Assembly: GCF_024734895.1 (NCBI RefSeq)
Contig: NZ_CP091430.1
Coordinates: 1,528,001 to 1,592,000, forward strand
Direction: 5' to 3'
DNA length: 64,000 nucleotides
Source: Paenibacillus spongiae
GTDB lineage: Bacteria > Bacillota > Bacilli > Paenibacillales > Paenibacillaceae
The position numbers and the translations under genes are program-made. Below, piece after piece: positions 33,453 through 42,495 of the stretch. The notes under the pieces are model-generated. The model searched no databases and was not told the origin of the DNA. It saw only the letters and a program-made list of their open reading frames with translations. The first letter of the stretch is position 1. The number at the start of each line of letters is the position of its first letter.

Positions 33453-34160
33453 GTGACTTACGAAGAAGTGATGCAGCAGCTGGAGAATATGGGGACGGAG
33501 CAAACGAAGAAGACATTTCTGCGTCATGGTGCCAGTGAACCTTTATACGGCGTGAAGGTCGGCGATTTGAAAAAGCTGGTGAAAGCCGTCAAGAAGGATC
33601 AGGCGCTGGCGCTTGAACTGTATGATTCGGGTATCAGCGATGCCATGTATTTGGCCGGCCTTACCGTTAATCCGAAGACGATGACCAAGGAAAGGCTGCT
33701 GGATTGGGTACGTCATGCCAGATGGTCTATGCTGTCGGAATATGCGGTAGCGGGGGTGGCGGCTGAAAGTCCTTACGCGCTTGAGCTGGCCAGAGAATGG
33801 ATACAAGCGCCGGAAGAGACGATTGCCGCTTGCGGCTGGAACACGTATGCGAATTATATTTCCATTACGCCGGATGAACGGCTGGATCTGGATGAGATCA
33901 GCCGTCTGCTGCGGCAGGTAGCGGATACGATTCATGGCGAGCAGAATCGCGTCCGCTATACGATGAACAGCTTCGTGATTGCAATCGGATCCTATGTTAC
34001 GGCTCTGCAGGATGAAGCGCTGGAAGCGGCGGAGCGGATCGGGAAGGTTCATGTGAATGTGGGCCAGACCGCTTGCAAAGTGCCGCCTGCAGCGGAGTAT
34101 ATTCATAAGGTGGAAGCCGCCGGCAAGCTGGGGTCGAAGAGGAAGACCTGTATCTGCTAA
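33453..34160 (+). CDS. AlkD-like DNA alkylation repair protein
   Basis: A 235-residue all-helical HEAT-like protein of the AlkD/COG4912 superfamily: FLRHGASEPLYGVKVGDLKKLVK, LYDSGISDAMYLAGL, WVRHARWSMLSEYAV and CGWNTYANYI. AlkD proteins excise bulky or cationic alkylated bases; several relatives lack activity, so function is tentative. It is followed by the C-terminal cysteine pair KTCIC. GTG 33453 is chosen for its nearby AGGTG; an ATG at 33423 lacks a ribosome binding site. Confidence 0.8.
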   Translation: MTYEEVMQQLENMGTEQTKKTFLRHGASEPLYGVKVGDLKKLVKAVKKDQALALELYDSGISDAMYLAGLTVNPKTMTKERLLDWVRHARWSMLSEYAVAGVAAESPYALELAREWIQAPEETIAACGWNTYANYISITPDERLDLDEISRLLRQVADTIHGEQNRVRYTMNSFVIAIGSYVTALQDEALEAAERIGKVHVNVGQTACKVPPAAEYIHKVEAAGKLGSKRKTCIC

Positions 34161-34192
34161 TTAATTTGAGGGAACCGCATAGATCGCTTGAT

Positions 34193-34234
34193 GGAGCGTT
34201 AACGACGATGGTTGTCGTTAGCGCTCCTTTTTTG
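34193..34234 (+). terminator. terminator after the AlkD-like gene
   Basis: GGAGCGTTAACGAC (34193-34206) pairs, with one mismatch, with GTCGTTAGCGCTCC (34214-34227), followed by six T residues. Confidence 0.75.
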
Positions 34235-34392
34235 AGGAAGGGATAATTTTATTTGCGCAGATAGAAGGATTTTCCAATAAAAAGGCGAATGTATATTCGC
34301 ATGACAGTCTGGCGACAGTGATGAGCGGGTACGATTGAGGCGGCTGTAGCGGAGCTGTTGAAAACGCAATCATTCCGAAGGAGGCATTGCTT

Positions 34393-35508
34393 ATGGGTAA
34401 GCTGGTCAAATTGTTGGTCGGGACGAATAAAGGCGTATTTATTTATACGTCCGGCGAAGACAGGCGGCAGTGGAATCTCGATGGCCCCTATTTGAACGGT
34501 TGGGAGGTATATAGCGTATTTGGGGATAGCCGGAAGGGAAGGCAGCGTCTCTACGCCGGTACGTCTCATGCGGCATACGGGGCGACGATTCGGGTCAGCG
34601 ACGACATGGGGAAGACGTGGACTCAAATTGTAGACGGGCCCAAGTATACGCAAGAGAGCGGATTCTCGTTAAACCGGATTTGGCAGATTGCCCCGGGCGC
34701 TCCGTCGGAGCCCGATACGCTGTATGCAGGCGTCGAGGAGGCCGGGCTGTTCGTCAGCCGGGACGGCGGGCAGACGTGGGGGGAGCTCGACGGCCTGACC
34801 AAGCATCCCTCCAGGCCGGGATGGTTTCCGGGCGCGGGCGGGATGTGCCTGCATACGATACTGGTTGACCCGCACAATCCCAGAAGGCTGTGGACGGCTA
34901 TGTCGGCCGTCGGCGTATTCCGTTCCGAGGATGGCGGGGAAACATGGGAGACATGCAATCAGGGCTTGGCACGGGTACCTACCGGGCAGCCGTTCCCGGA
35001 AGTGGGCTATTGCATTCATAAGATGGCGTGCGATCCGTCCAATCCGAACACGCTGTACATGCAGGAACATTGCGGGGTATTCAAGTCCGAGGACGCAGGC
35101 AGCACTTGGTATCCGATTGAGGAAGGATTGACGATGCGGGAAGGTGACAGTCCATTCGGCTTTCCGATCTGCGTCTCGCAGACGGGCGATCTGTTCCTCA
35201 TTCCGCTGGAAAGCTCGGAGCAGCGGACTATGAAAGACGGCAAGATGCTCGTCTACCGGCGCAACCGCGACGAGCCGTCCTGGCAGCCTGTCGGAGACGT
35301 GGTGCCGGAGGAGCAGCGGCATGTCAGCGTATTGAGAGACGCCATGGAGGTCGATCAGCTCGACCCGTACGGCCTCTACTTCGGTACGACTTCCGGGGAG
35401 GTGTACTGCTCGCTTGACCGCGGCGTGAATTGGATGCGGCTGCCCGGTCAGCTATCCCGGATCATGTCCGTCAAATCATGGATCGTGGACGACGGTCATG
35501 AAGATTGA
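34393..35508 (+). CDS. BNR/sortilin-like beta-propeller protein
   Basis: A 371-residue cytoplasmic propeller of the WD40/YVTN/BNR-like group often annotated as exo-alpha-sialidase. It starts LLVGTNKGVFIYTS and contains BNR boxes of the S-x-D-x-G-x-x-W type: VSDDMGKTWTQI, VSRDGGQTWGEL, RSEDGGETWETC, KSEDAGSTWYPI and CSLDRGVNWMRL. There is no signal peptide, so sialidase activity is unlikely. ATG 34393 has AAGGAGG 8 bp upstream. Its end overlaps the MoaD-like gene by 11 bp, a coupled pair. Confidence 0.82.
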   Translation: MGKLVKLLVGTNKGVFIYTSGEDRRQWNLDGPYLNGWEVYSVFGDSRKGRQRLYAGTSHAAYGATIRVSDDMGKTWTQIVDGPKYTQESGFSLNRIWQIAPGAPSEPDTLYAGVEEAGLFVSRDGGQTWGELDGLTKHPSRPGWFPGAGGMCLHTILVDPHNPRRLWTAMSAVGVFRSEDGGETWETCNQGLARVPTGQPFPEVGYCIHKMACDPSNPNTLYMQEHCGVFKSEDAGSTWYPIEEGLTMREGDSPFGFPICVSQTGDLFLIPLESSEQRTMKDGKMLVYRRNRDEPSWQPVGDVVPEEQRHVSVLRDAMEVDQLDPYGLYFGTTSGEVYCSLDRGVNWMRLPGQLSRIMSVKSWIVDDGHED

Positions 35509-35773
35509 TATCGTCGTACCGTTTCTGCTATCGGATTGCACCGGGGGGAGAAGCGGCTTCTCGTTAGAAGCCGATACGCTGGAGGAAGCCGTTCATCGTC
35601 TATTCGCCGATTACCCCCTGCTCCATCATCATGTGTACAACGAAGAAGGCCGGATTCGCCAGCATGTACTTCTCTACTATAACGACGAGAACATCGAATG
35701 GCTGGCGGATCGCAGCATTCCTCTGCAGGCGGGGGATCGGCTGCTTGTTCTGCAGGCCGTCTCCGGCGGTTAA
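35498..35773 (+). CDS. MoaD/ThiS-like ubiquitin-fold protein
   Basis: A 91-residue beta-grasp protein ending in the Gly-Gly used for thiocarboxylate formation in sulfur carriers (LQAVSGG). Segments fit MoaD/ThiS: MKIDIVVPFLLSDCTGG start, TLEEAVHRLFADYPLL and PLQAGDRLLVLQAVSGG. It overlaps the propeller gene. No MoaE, ThiG, E1-like activating enzyme or JAMM protease gene is nearby, so its partner is unknown. Confidence 0.82.
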   Translation: MKIDIVVPFLLSDCTGGRSGFSLEADTLEEAVHRLFADYPLLHHHVYNEEGRIRQHVLLYYNDENIEWLADRSIPLQAGDRLLVLQAVSGG

Positions 35774-35807
35774 CGAAGCTGTGTCCTCGATCTGCGGCTG
35801 CTTAAGC

Positions 35808-35855
35808 GGCGGATGCTCATTCCGGTCAATCGGCCGGAGAGCATCCGCCTTTTTA
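35808..35855 (+). terminator. terminator of the propeller-MoaD pair
   Basis: GGCGGATGCTC (35808-35818) pairs with GAGCATCCGCC (35839-35849), with an inner CCGG/CCGG stem and a TTTTTT tail. Confidence 0.85.
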
Positions 35856-36005
35856 TATGCACTTGTACCAACCGAGCCGGCCAGTCCGATGATTGGGAGC
35901 TGTTGGCTGCTTGCTGCGCAGGGGGCGCCTAAAAGAGGAATCGGGTATAATGAGGACAGTTAATACATGACATAGGCGTGCCGCAACGTCACGGGAGGAT
36001 TCGGA

Positions 36006-36752
36006 TTGACAGTACTGTTAGCCATGGAGAACATTACGAAGCATCGGCAGGACGATGCGTCCAAGATATTGTTTGAGCGAATAACGGCAGAGATCGCAGC
36101 CGGTCAACATGTTGCGCTGCTTGGCGGATCCGGACAGGGGAAGAGCACCCTGCTTCGGATAATAGCCCGCTTGGAGCGATGCGATGCAGGCGAGATCGCG
36201 CTGCATTCAAAACCGATCGCCGCCTGGAAGCCCCAAGACTGGCGGAGGAAGGTGTGTTATGTAGCGCAGCAAGCCGTTATGCTGCCGGGAACCGTGGAGC
36301 AGAATTTACGGACCGCCAGCGAGCTGCATGGGCTTCCCTTCCATGAAGCGCTGGCAAAGCGCTGCATGGAAGCCGTTGGGTTGGGAGCGGTAGATTGGCA
36401 GAAGCCGGCAGCCGATTTGTCAGGAGGGGAGAAGCAGCGGACGGCTCTCGTGCGGGCTATGCTGCTTAGTCCCGATGTGCTGCTGCTCGATGAGGTAACG
36501 GCTTCGCTCGATCCGGGCAGCAAGAGGTTGGTTGAACGGTGTCTGAGCGAATGGGCAGCGCAGGAGGAGAAGGCGCTTATTTGGGTGACGCACGATCTGG
36601 AACAGGCGAAGCAAGTGAGCGATACCGTATGGTTTATGGCGGAGGGGAAGCTGCTCGAGCACTGCGAGACCGCCGTATTTTTTGATTGCCCGTCAACGGA
36701 TCAGGCCCGCCGCTACCTGCAGCAGTCGCGCAAGGAAGAGGAGAGCGTCTAA
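36006..36752 (+). CDS. FetA-like ABC transporter ATP-binding protein
   Basis: A 248-residue ABC ATPase of the YbbL/FetA type. Walker A LLGGSGQGKSTLLRIIARL, signature LSGGEKQRTALVRAML, Walker B VLLLDEVTASLD, H-loop VTHDLEQA. With the next gene it should form a metal (iron) exporter or related transporter. The TAA stop overlaps the ATG of the permease gene. The start is the TTG/ATG region just after GGGAGG. Confidence 0.88.
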   Translation: MTVLLAMENITKHRQDDASKILFERITAEIAAGQHVALLGGSGQGKSTLLRIIARLERCDAGEIALHSKPIAAWKPQDWRRKVCYVAQQAVMLPGTVEQNLRTASELHGLPFHEALAKRCMEAVGLGAVDWQKPAADLSGGEKQRTALVRAMLLSPDVLLLDEVTASLDPGSKRLVERCLSEWAAQEEKALIWVTHDLEQAKQVSDTVWFMAEGKLLEHCETAVFFDCPSTDQARRYLQQSRKEEESV

Positions 36753-37495
36753 TGTCCAATCTCGCTTTATTGTGCACGCTTGTTTTCGTAATGGTGACCA
36801 TGTTTCTGTCTATCCGCCGGAAGCTTGGTCTAGAGAAGGAGATCGCCATCGGCACGATCCGTTCGGCTCTGCAGCTGCTCTTTATCGGATACATATTGCA
36901 CTTTGTTTTTAATGTAGGGAACCCCATATTCATCATACTTATTGTAGCTGCCATGATTACGATCGCTTCGTGGAACGCGGGGCAGCGTTCGGCGCGAATC
37001 CCGGGGATCCGCCTGCGGATTGCATTAGCGCTCAGCTGTACGGAAGCCATCACGATGGGGCTGCTGCTTGGCCTTCAAATTATCGAACCGACGGCGCAGT
37101 TCATCATTCCGGTCAGCGGCATTACGATCGGAAGCTCGATGATCGTCGCAGGCCTTTTCTTGAATCAGATGAACCGGGAGATGGAAGCGTCCCGGGGCGA
37201 GATCGAGACGCTTCTGTCGCTCGGCGCAACGCTGAAGCAAGCCATTCAAGGCGCGATCAAGCGATCGGTTCGCGCGAGCATGATTCCGACCTTCGACGGA
37301 ATGAAGACGACCGGGCTCGTTCAGCTGCCGGGAATGATGACGGGGATGATCGTCGCGGGTGCGGATCCGATCGAAGCGGTGCGTTATCAAATCTTAATCA
37401 TGTTCGTGCTCTCCTCCGCCGCGACGATGACCGCTATTCTGCTCGGTGCGCTCAGCTACCGGTTGTGGTTTACGAAGGATGAGCGGTTACGTTAA
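36752..37495 (+). CDS. FetB-like ABC transporter permease
   Basis: A 247-residue membrane protein of the YbbM/FetB (UPF0014) family with about six helices. Landmarks: IAIGTIRSALQLLFIGYIL, PVSGITIGSSMIVAGLFLNQM, the cytoplasmic EIETLLSLGATLKQA, then IPTFDGMKTTGLVQLPGMMTGMIVAGADP. E. coli FetAB exports iron and helps in oxidative stress; the substrate here is inferred from homology. It starts within the TAATG overlap with the ATPase gene. Confidence 0.9.
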   Translation: MSNLALLCTLVFVMVTMFLSIRRKLGLEKEIAIGTIRSALQLLFIGYILHFVFNVGNPIFIILIVAAMITIASWNAGQRSARIPGIRLRIALALSCTEAITMGLLLGLQIIEPTAQFIIPVSGITIGSSMIVAGLFLNQMNREMEASRGEIETLLSLGATLKQAIQGAIKRSVRASMIPTFDGMKTTGLVQLPGMMTGMIVAGADPIEAVRYQILIMFVLSSAATMTAILLGALSYRLWFTKDERLR

Positions 37496-37602
37496 TCGGC
37501 GGAGAACGATAGCGATGTTTTTGGAATATGGTCATGTTTGCTCCTTCAGCTGCTTAAATTGGTGTAGAGCGATTATTCGTTGACTGAAGGAGGCTATCTG
37601 TC

Positions 37603-39150
37603 ATGATGGAAGCGTTCCGGAATGAACCGTTTACCGATTTTACTGTGGAGAGCCATAAGCAAGCGTTCCTAGATGCCCTGTCGAAGGTGAAGGCGGAATT
37701 GGGCCGTGATTACGGGCCGGTCGTCGGTGGCAGAAGGGTGTCGACCGGGCGAAAGCAGAACTCGATCAACCCTGCCGATATCGAGCAGATCGTTGGCGTC
37801 GTAGAGCAAGCGGACGGAAAGCTTGCGGAGCAGGCGATACTAGCGGCGGCTGAAGCCTTCGGTACGTGGCAGCGGGTTCCCCCTGCGGTTAGAGCCCGCT
37901 GCCTCTATAAAGCGGCTGCCATCCTGCGACGGCGGAAGCATGAATTCTCGGCTTGGATGGTTATCGAAGCGGGCAAAAGCTGGGTGGAAGCCGATGTCGA
38001 TACCGCCGAGGCGATCGACTTCATGGAATTTTACGGACGCGAGGCGCAGCGTCTGGCTGAGCGGCAGCCGCTGATACGTATAACGGGAGAAGACAATGAG
38101 CTTGCTTATATCCCGCTCGGAGTAGGCGTAGTCATTCCGCCATGGAATTTCCCGCTGGCTATCCTTGCAGGGATGACGACCTCGGCAATCGTTTGCGGGA
38201 ATACGGTTGTACTGAAACCGGCAAGCGCCACGCAGGTTATAGGGGCGAAGTTTATGGAGCTGCTTGCGGAAGCGGGCGTTCCGGCAGGAGTCGTCAATTA
38301 TTTGCCGGGGTCCGGAGGCGAGGTAGGCGATGTTCTGGTGGACCATCCCCTTACCCGATTCGTCAGCTTCACCGGTTCGCGCGAAGTGGGGCTTCGCATT
38401 AACGAACGAGCGGCCAAGACCAATCCCGGCCAGCGCTGGATGAAGCGTGTCGTTGCCGAGATGGGCGGCAAGGATACGATCGTCGTCGACAGCGACTGCG
38501 ACCTTGATCTGGCAGCCGAAGCGATTACCTTCTCGGCCTTCGGCTTCTCGGGCCAGAAGTGCTCGGCATGCTCCCGGGTAGTTGCGCTCGACGAGGTGTA
38601 CGATAGCGTGTTGGAGAAGGTGTCGGCGCGTGCCCGGCAGCTGACCGTTGGACAGCCGGCGGATGCAGCTGCTTATATGGGGCCGGTCATCGACGATAAA
38701 GCTTATGCGAAGATATTATCCTATATCGAGCTCGGCCGGGTAGAAGGACGCATAGTAACTGGCGGGGGAAAAGGCGACCCGCGTGGATATTTTATCGAGC
38801 CCACGGTTATCGCGGATGTCTCGCCTGAGGCACGGATCGCACAGGAAGAAATATTCGGGCCGGTCGTCGCGTTCCTGAAGGCTTCCACGTTCGAGGAAGC
38901 GATCGAATACGCGAACAATACGGAATATGGCTTGACGGGAGCCGTCTTCTCCCGCAACCGCATGCATCTGGAGCTAGCCAGAGAGCGATTCCATGTCGGC
39001 AACCTGTATTTCAACCGCAAGTGCACGGGAGCGTTGGTCGGCGTGCACCCATTCGGCGGATTCAACATGTCGGGCACGGATTCCAAAGCGGGCGGCCGGG
39101 ATTATTTGCTGCTGTTCAGCCAAGCGAAGCTTGTTTCCGAACGGCTATAA
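37603..39150 (+). CDS. rocA: L-glutamate gamma-semialdehyde (P5C) dehydrogenase
   Basis: A 515-residue aldehyde dehydrogenase of the RocA/PruA type, oxidising L-glutamate 5-semialdehyde to glutamate with NAD+ in proline and arginine breakdown. Landmarks: [28 protein letters not shown], cofactor and active-site glutamate region [14 protein letters not shown], catalytic cysteine in [11 protein letters not shown], and [11 protein letters not shown]. No proline dehydrogenase is adjacent. GAAGGAGG precedes the start, which could be either of two consecutive ATG codons. Confidence 0.92.
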   Translation: MMEAFRNEPFTDFTVESHKQAFLDALSKVKAELGRDYGPVVGGRRVSTGRKQNSINPADIEQIVGVVEQADGKLAEQAILAAAEAFGTWQRVPPAVRARCLYKAAAILRRRKHEFSAWMVIEAGKSWVEADVDTAEAIDFMEFYGREAQRLAERQPLIRITGEDNELAYIPLGVGVVIPPWNFPLAILAGMTTSAIVCGNTVVLKPASATQVIGAKFMELLAEAGVPAGVVNYLPGSGGEVGDVLVDHPLTRFVSFTGSREVGLRINERAAKTNPGQRWMKRVVAEMGGKDTIVVDSDCDLDLAAEAITFSAFGFSGQKCSACSRVVALDEVYDSVLEKVSARARQLTVGQPADAAAYMGPVIDDKAYAKILSYIELGRVEGRIVTGGGKGDPRGYFIEPTVIADVSPEARIAQEEIFGPVVAFLKASTFEEAIEYANNTEYGLTGAVFSRNRMHLELARERFHVGNLYFNRKCTGALVGVHPFGGFNMSGTDSKAGGRDYLLLFSQAKLVSERL

Positions 39151-39267
39151 AAACGAATAGTCAGCTATTTAACGATCTGAAATGGAGAATATGGTTAAAT
39201 TATGAAACGAATGTGGTGATTGCTCGTATTTACTCCCGAACGCACGTTGTTAGAAGGGGGATAATCT

Positions 39268-40302
39268 ATGTTGCATGGTGTACCAAAGCCGGAGAAGGGG
39301 GATCCGAACCAGCTGCCGCCAGGACTGCTGAAGAAGATTCTGATTGGGGTACTGATCGCGGCGATCCTGGGATTGGGCAGCACAATGTTCTATACGGTCC
39401 AGGAACAGGAGAAGGCTGCTATTCTGACGTTTGGAAAGTACACGGATGAGAAGGGCGCAGGTCTTGGAATCAAATGGCCGTACCCGATCCAGCAAGTCGT
39501 TAAAGTGCCTGCCAATTTGACGCAGCGGATCCATATCGGCTACCGGCAGGAAGGCAATACCGTAACTCCGGTCGACGAAGAAGCGATGATGATTACGGGA
39601 GATGAGAACATCGTGTCCGCTGACGCAGTCGTTCAGTGGAAAATAAGCAATATACGCGATTTCTTGTATAACATTGACGATCCGGAACAATTTTTGCGCA
39701 ACTCGGCAAGCTCGGCCATTCGCTCTGTAATCGGTTCATCCAAGCTTGATTATGCGATTACGGACGGAAAGACCGAAATTCAAACGAAAGTCTACGAGAA
39801 GATGCTGGAGCTTCACGATAAATACCAGACGGGAATCCATATCATCGATATTAAATTCCAGGACATTGAGCCGCCAAGCGGTCAAGTGGAGGAAGCCTTC
39901 CAGAAGGTAACGAATGCCCGCGAAGAGAAGAACACGAAAATTAACAATGCAGCCAAATACGAGAACGATCGTATTCCGAAAGCGAGAGGGGAAGCTCAGG
40001 CGTTAATTGAGAATGCGGAAGCGCAGAAGAAATCCCGGATATTGAACGCCCAGGGCGACGTGGCGAAATTCAATGCGATTTATGCGCAGTACGCCGCTAA
40101 TCCTGCCGTTACGGAAAGCCGGCTGATCCTGGAGACGATGGAGAAAATTTTACCGAATGCGCGTATCTTTATTTCCGACTCTTCCGGCGATACGGTCAAA
40201 TATTTGCCGATTAATGAGCTTCTGCGCGGCGGAGGCGGTTCAGCTTCGGCCGTACAGCCGAATGCCGGCGGACAAGGCGCGCAAGGAGGGACTGCCAAAT
40301 GA
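39268..40302 (+). CDS. hflK: HflK, SPFH-domain membrane protein
   Basis: A 344-residue prohibitin-like protein with an N-terminal membrane helix (about residues 24-42, ILIGVLIAAILGLGSTMFY) and an SPFH/band 7 domain (about 45-230: EKAAILTFGKYTDEKGAGLGIKWPYP). The C-terminal helical region ends in a Gly-rich tail. HflK with HflC forms a large ring-like complex that regulates the FtsH protease. ftsH itself is not in the window. AGAAGGGGG lies upstream; coupled to hflC by ATGA. Confidence 0.92.
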   Translation: MLHGVPKPEKGDPNQLPPGLLKKILIGVLIAAILGLGSTMFYTVQEQEKAAILTFGKYTDEKGAGLGIKWPYPIQQVVKVPANLTQRIHIGYRQEGNTVTPVDEEAMMITGDENIVSADAVVQWKISNIRDFLYNIDDPEQFLRNSASSAIRSVIGSSKLDYAITDGKTEIQTKVYEKMLELHDKYQTGIHIIDIKFQDIEPPSGQVEEAFQKVTNAREEKNTKINNAAKYENDRIPKARGEAQALIENAEAQKKSRILNAQGDVAKFNAIYAQYAANPAVTESRLILETMEKILPNARIFISDSSGDTVKYLPINELLRGGGGSASAVQPNAGGQGAQGGTAK

Positions 40303-41165
40303 AGAAGTGGACCTACGGATCAATTGCCATCATCATTGTCGCACTCATTATCGTCTTCGGCTCCGCCTTCGTCGTCAAGGAAGGCGAGTACAAGGTAGTC
40401 CTTCAATTCGGTGAAGCGGTTCGAGTCATTGAAGAGCCGGGAATCAGCTTTAAGATCCCGTTTATCGAATCGACCAAGACGCTTCCGAAATACCAGATGT
40501 CCTATGAAAGCAAGCCGACATCCATTCTTACCAAGGACAAGAAACCGATTATCGTCGATAACTATACGGTATGGCGGATCACCGACGTGGAGCGGTTCTT
40601 GAAGTCCGTGCAGACGGTTAGCGCCGGCGTGCAGCGGATCGATGAGGCGGTATACAACACGGTGCGCCGCAAGCTGTCGGAAATTAATTACGACAGCATC
40701 ATCAGCGAGAATACGGAACGCGGTAATATCAACGATGAAATTACGAAAGATATTGCTACCGCGTTGGAACGCGACAACTACGGGATTGAGATCGTCGACG
40801 TGAGGATCAAAAGGACCGACCTGCCGGAAGGCAACAAGCAGAGCGTCTATAACCGGATGATATCGGACCGTGAATCGATCGCGGCACGGTACCTTTCCGA
40901 AGGTGACGAGGAATCGCGGAAGATTACGTCGAAGGCGGACCGTACGGCAACCGAGCTGATTGCGCAGGCCGAAGCGGATGCCAAGAAAATCATAGCCCAG
41001 GGCGAGGGAGAAGCCGCTAAGATTTATAATGAGGCGTATGGCAAGAGTCCGCAATTTTACAGCCTCTACCGCACGCTGGAGAGCTACGTTACGACGCTCA
41101 AGAATGAGCCGGTCATTATGCTGCCGATCGATTCGCCGTATGCGAAGATTTTGCTGGGCAAATAA
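40299..41165 (+). CDS. hflC: HflC, SPFH-domain membrane protein
   Basis: A 288-residue partner of HflK. It has an N-terminal helix (YGSIAIIIVALIIVFGSAFVV), SPFH domain (EGEYKVVLQFGEAVRVIEEPG), then RIKRTDLPEGNKQSVYNRMISDRESIAARYLSEGDEE, typical of HflC, and a coiled-coil-like segment before residue 250. Overlaps the hflK stop by 4 bp. Confidence 0.93.
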   Translation: MKKWTYGSIAIIIVALIIVFGSAFVVKEGEYKVVLQFGEAVRVIEEPGISFKIPFIESTKTLPKYQMSYESKPTSILTKDKKPIIVDNYTVWRITDVERFLKSVQTVSAGVQRIDEAVYNTVRRKLSEINYDSIISENTERGNINDEITKDIATALERDNYGIEIVDVRIKRTDLPEGNKQSVYNRMISDRESIAARYLSEGDEESRKITSKADRTATELIAQAEADAKKIIAQGEGEAAKIYNEAYGKSPQFYSLYRTLESYVTTLKNEPVIMLPIDSPYAKILLGK

Positions 41166-41220
41166 AATCGGTCCGTCCGAGCTCCAGGCAGGATGCTTGA
41201 ATAAGAACGTGTATAGAAGC

Positions 41221-41270
41221 AAAAGAACAGCAAAAGAACAGCAAAAGAACAGCAAAAGAACAGCAAAAGA
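41221..41270. repeat. 11-bp tandem repeat AAAAGAACAGC
   Basis: Four near-perfect copies of AAAAGAACAGC plus a partial fifth running into the hflC terminator stem. Purine-rich, non-coding; probably slipped-strand expansion. Confidence 0.85.
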
Positions 41271-41296
41271 ACGGCACCTGCGGGTGCCGTTCTTCT
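41267..41296 (+). terminator. terminator of hflKC
   Basis: AAGAACGGCACC (41267-41278) pairs with GGTGCCGTTCTT (41283-41294), then CTATTG; the T-run is poor. Confidence 0.6.
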
Positions 41297-41413
41297 ATTG
41301 CTGCCGCTGATTGCATTGCGCGTGCGCCTCCCAATATGAAATGCGGCGCTGCGTGACGGAGGCGGCAGATCCTGTGTCATACGATATGCCGCACGCGCAG
41401 AAGGGGAGACTTG

Positions 41414-42406
41414 CTATGGCTTCTTGTCTTTTCTGAAGAATGGCAGCGGAATAGAGAATTGCTTGCAGTTTTCCTTCCGTTTGCCGTTCTTATCGAAATG
41501 CAGCACGGCGTTGATTTCACCGCCGAGCACAACAATGATGCTGGATAGGTAAAGCCAAGTGAGCAGGACGATGATCCCGCCGATACTCCCGTATGTCTTG
41601 CTGTAACTGCCGAGATTATTGACGTAGAACGAGAAAAGCAGCGATGTCACAATCCATCCGATCGTCGCGAACAGCGCACCCGGGACTGCTTCCCGAAAGG
41701 TTATGCGCAGATTCGGTATAAACATATAGAGCGCAGTGAAAACGAAGGCCATAATGAGAATCGGCAGCGCAAACTGCGCAATGCCCCATACGACGTCGAT
41801 ATTACCCGGCAGATGTGTCCAGCGGTACAGCATGTTTCCGATGACGCGGCCGAAGATCAGCATCACCATGCTGAATACGATGACCAGCGCGAGGATAATC
41901 GTAAAGATCAGCGAGATCGCTTTTACCTTCCAGAATGGACGCGTCTCCTCGACGTCATAAGCCTTGTTGAGCGCCTTTATAATCGCGCTTACGCCGTTTG
42001 AAGCCGACCACAGGGTGACGAGCAAACCAAAGGAGAGCAGGGAGCCGCTGCGGGATTGCTGGATTTCCCCGAACGCATCGGCGATGGTTTTGGTCGACAT
42101 TTCCGGTAGCACGAATTGTATCCCGTCAATAACATCGCTGACGGTTAAATTGGCAAAGCTGAGGACAGCAATGATGAAGATTAAGAACGGGAAGAAGGCC
42201 AGAATTAAATAGTAGGTGAGCTGAGCGCCCATTGCCGGAACCTCATCGTCTTGAATCCGGCAGTGGAGGCTTTGAGCGAAGTTCATGGTTCGCTTGCCCA
42301 AAGCAGGACGCTTGCCCGGCGCAGGGGTTATCTTAGCGTTTTCGGGCTTATTTGGCGTTGTAACGGTACGGGAATCTTTGCTTGCAGGATGTAAGGTGTT
42401 TGCCAT
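41414..42406 (-). CDS. YihY/BrkB family membrane protein
   Basis: A 330-residue integral membrane protein of the YihY/virulence factor BrkB family (often mis-called ribonuclease BN) with about six helices after a charged N-terminal 50-residue tail. Landmarks: MGAQLTYYLILAFFPFLIFI, LLVTLWSASNGVSAIIKALNKAYD, YSKTYGSIGGIIVLLTWLYLSS and GGEINAVL. Function is unknown; transport or envelope roles have been proposed. Start at 42406 is chosen because AAGGAGG lies 9 bp upstream. Confidence 0.9.
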   Translation of the reverse strand: MANTLHPASKDSRTVTTPNKPENAKITPAPGKRPALGKRTMNFAQSLHCRIQDDEVPAMGAQLTYYLILAFFPFLIFIIAVLSFANLTVSDVIDGIQFVLPEMSTKTIADAFGEIQQSRSGSLLSFGLLVTLWSASNGVSAIIKALNKAYDVEETRPFWKVKAISLIFTIILALVIVFSMVMLIFGRVIGNMLYRWTHLPGNIDVVWGIAQFALPILIMAFVFTALYMFIPNLRITFREAVPGALFATIGWIVTSLLFSFYVNNLGSYSKTYGSIGGIIVLLTWLYLSSIIVVLGGEINAVLHFDKNGKRKENCKQFSIPLPFFRKDKKP

Positions 42407-42495
42407 CACGCACATCCTCCTTTCATGAAACCTGCCCTTACTTTATCATCCACAGTATTCTTTACCCGTGGGCAGGCAGGGTAAACCCGCGGCAT

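Noticed and set aside
34393..35508. Sialidase activity of the BNR propeller
   Set aside because: No signal peptide and no recognisable sialidase arginine triad; only the propeller repeats are shared.
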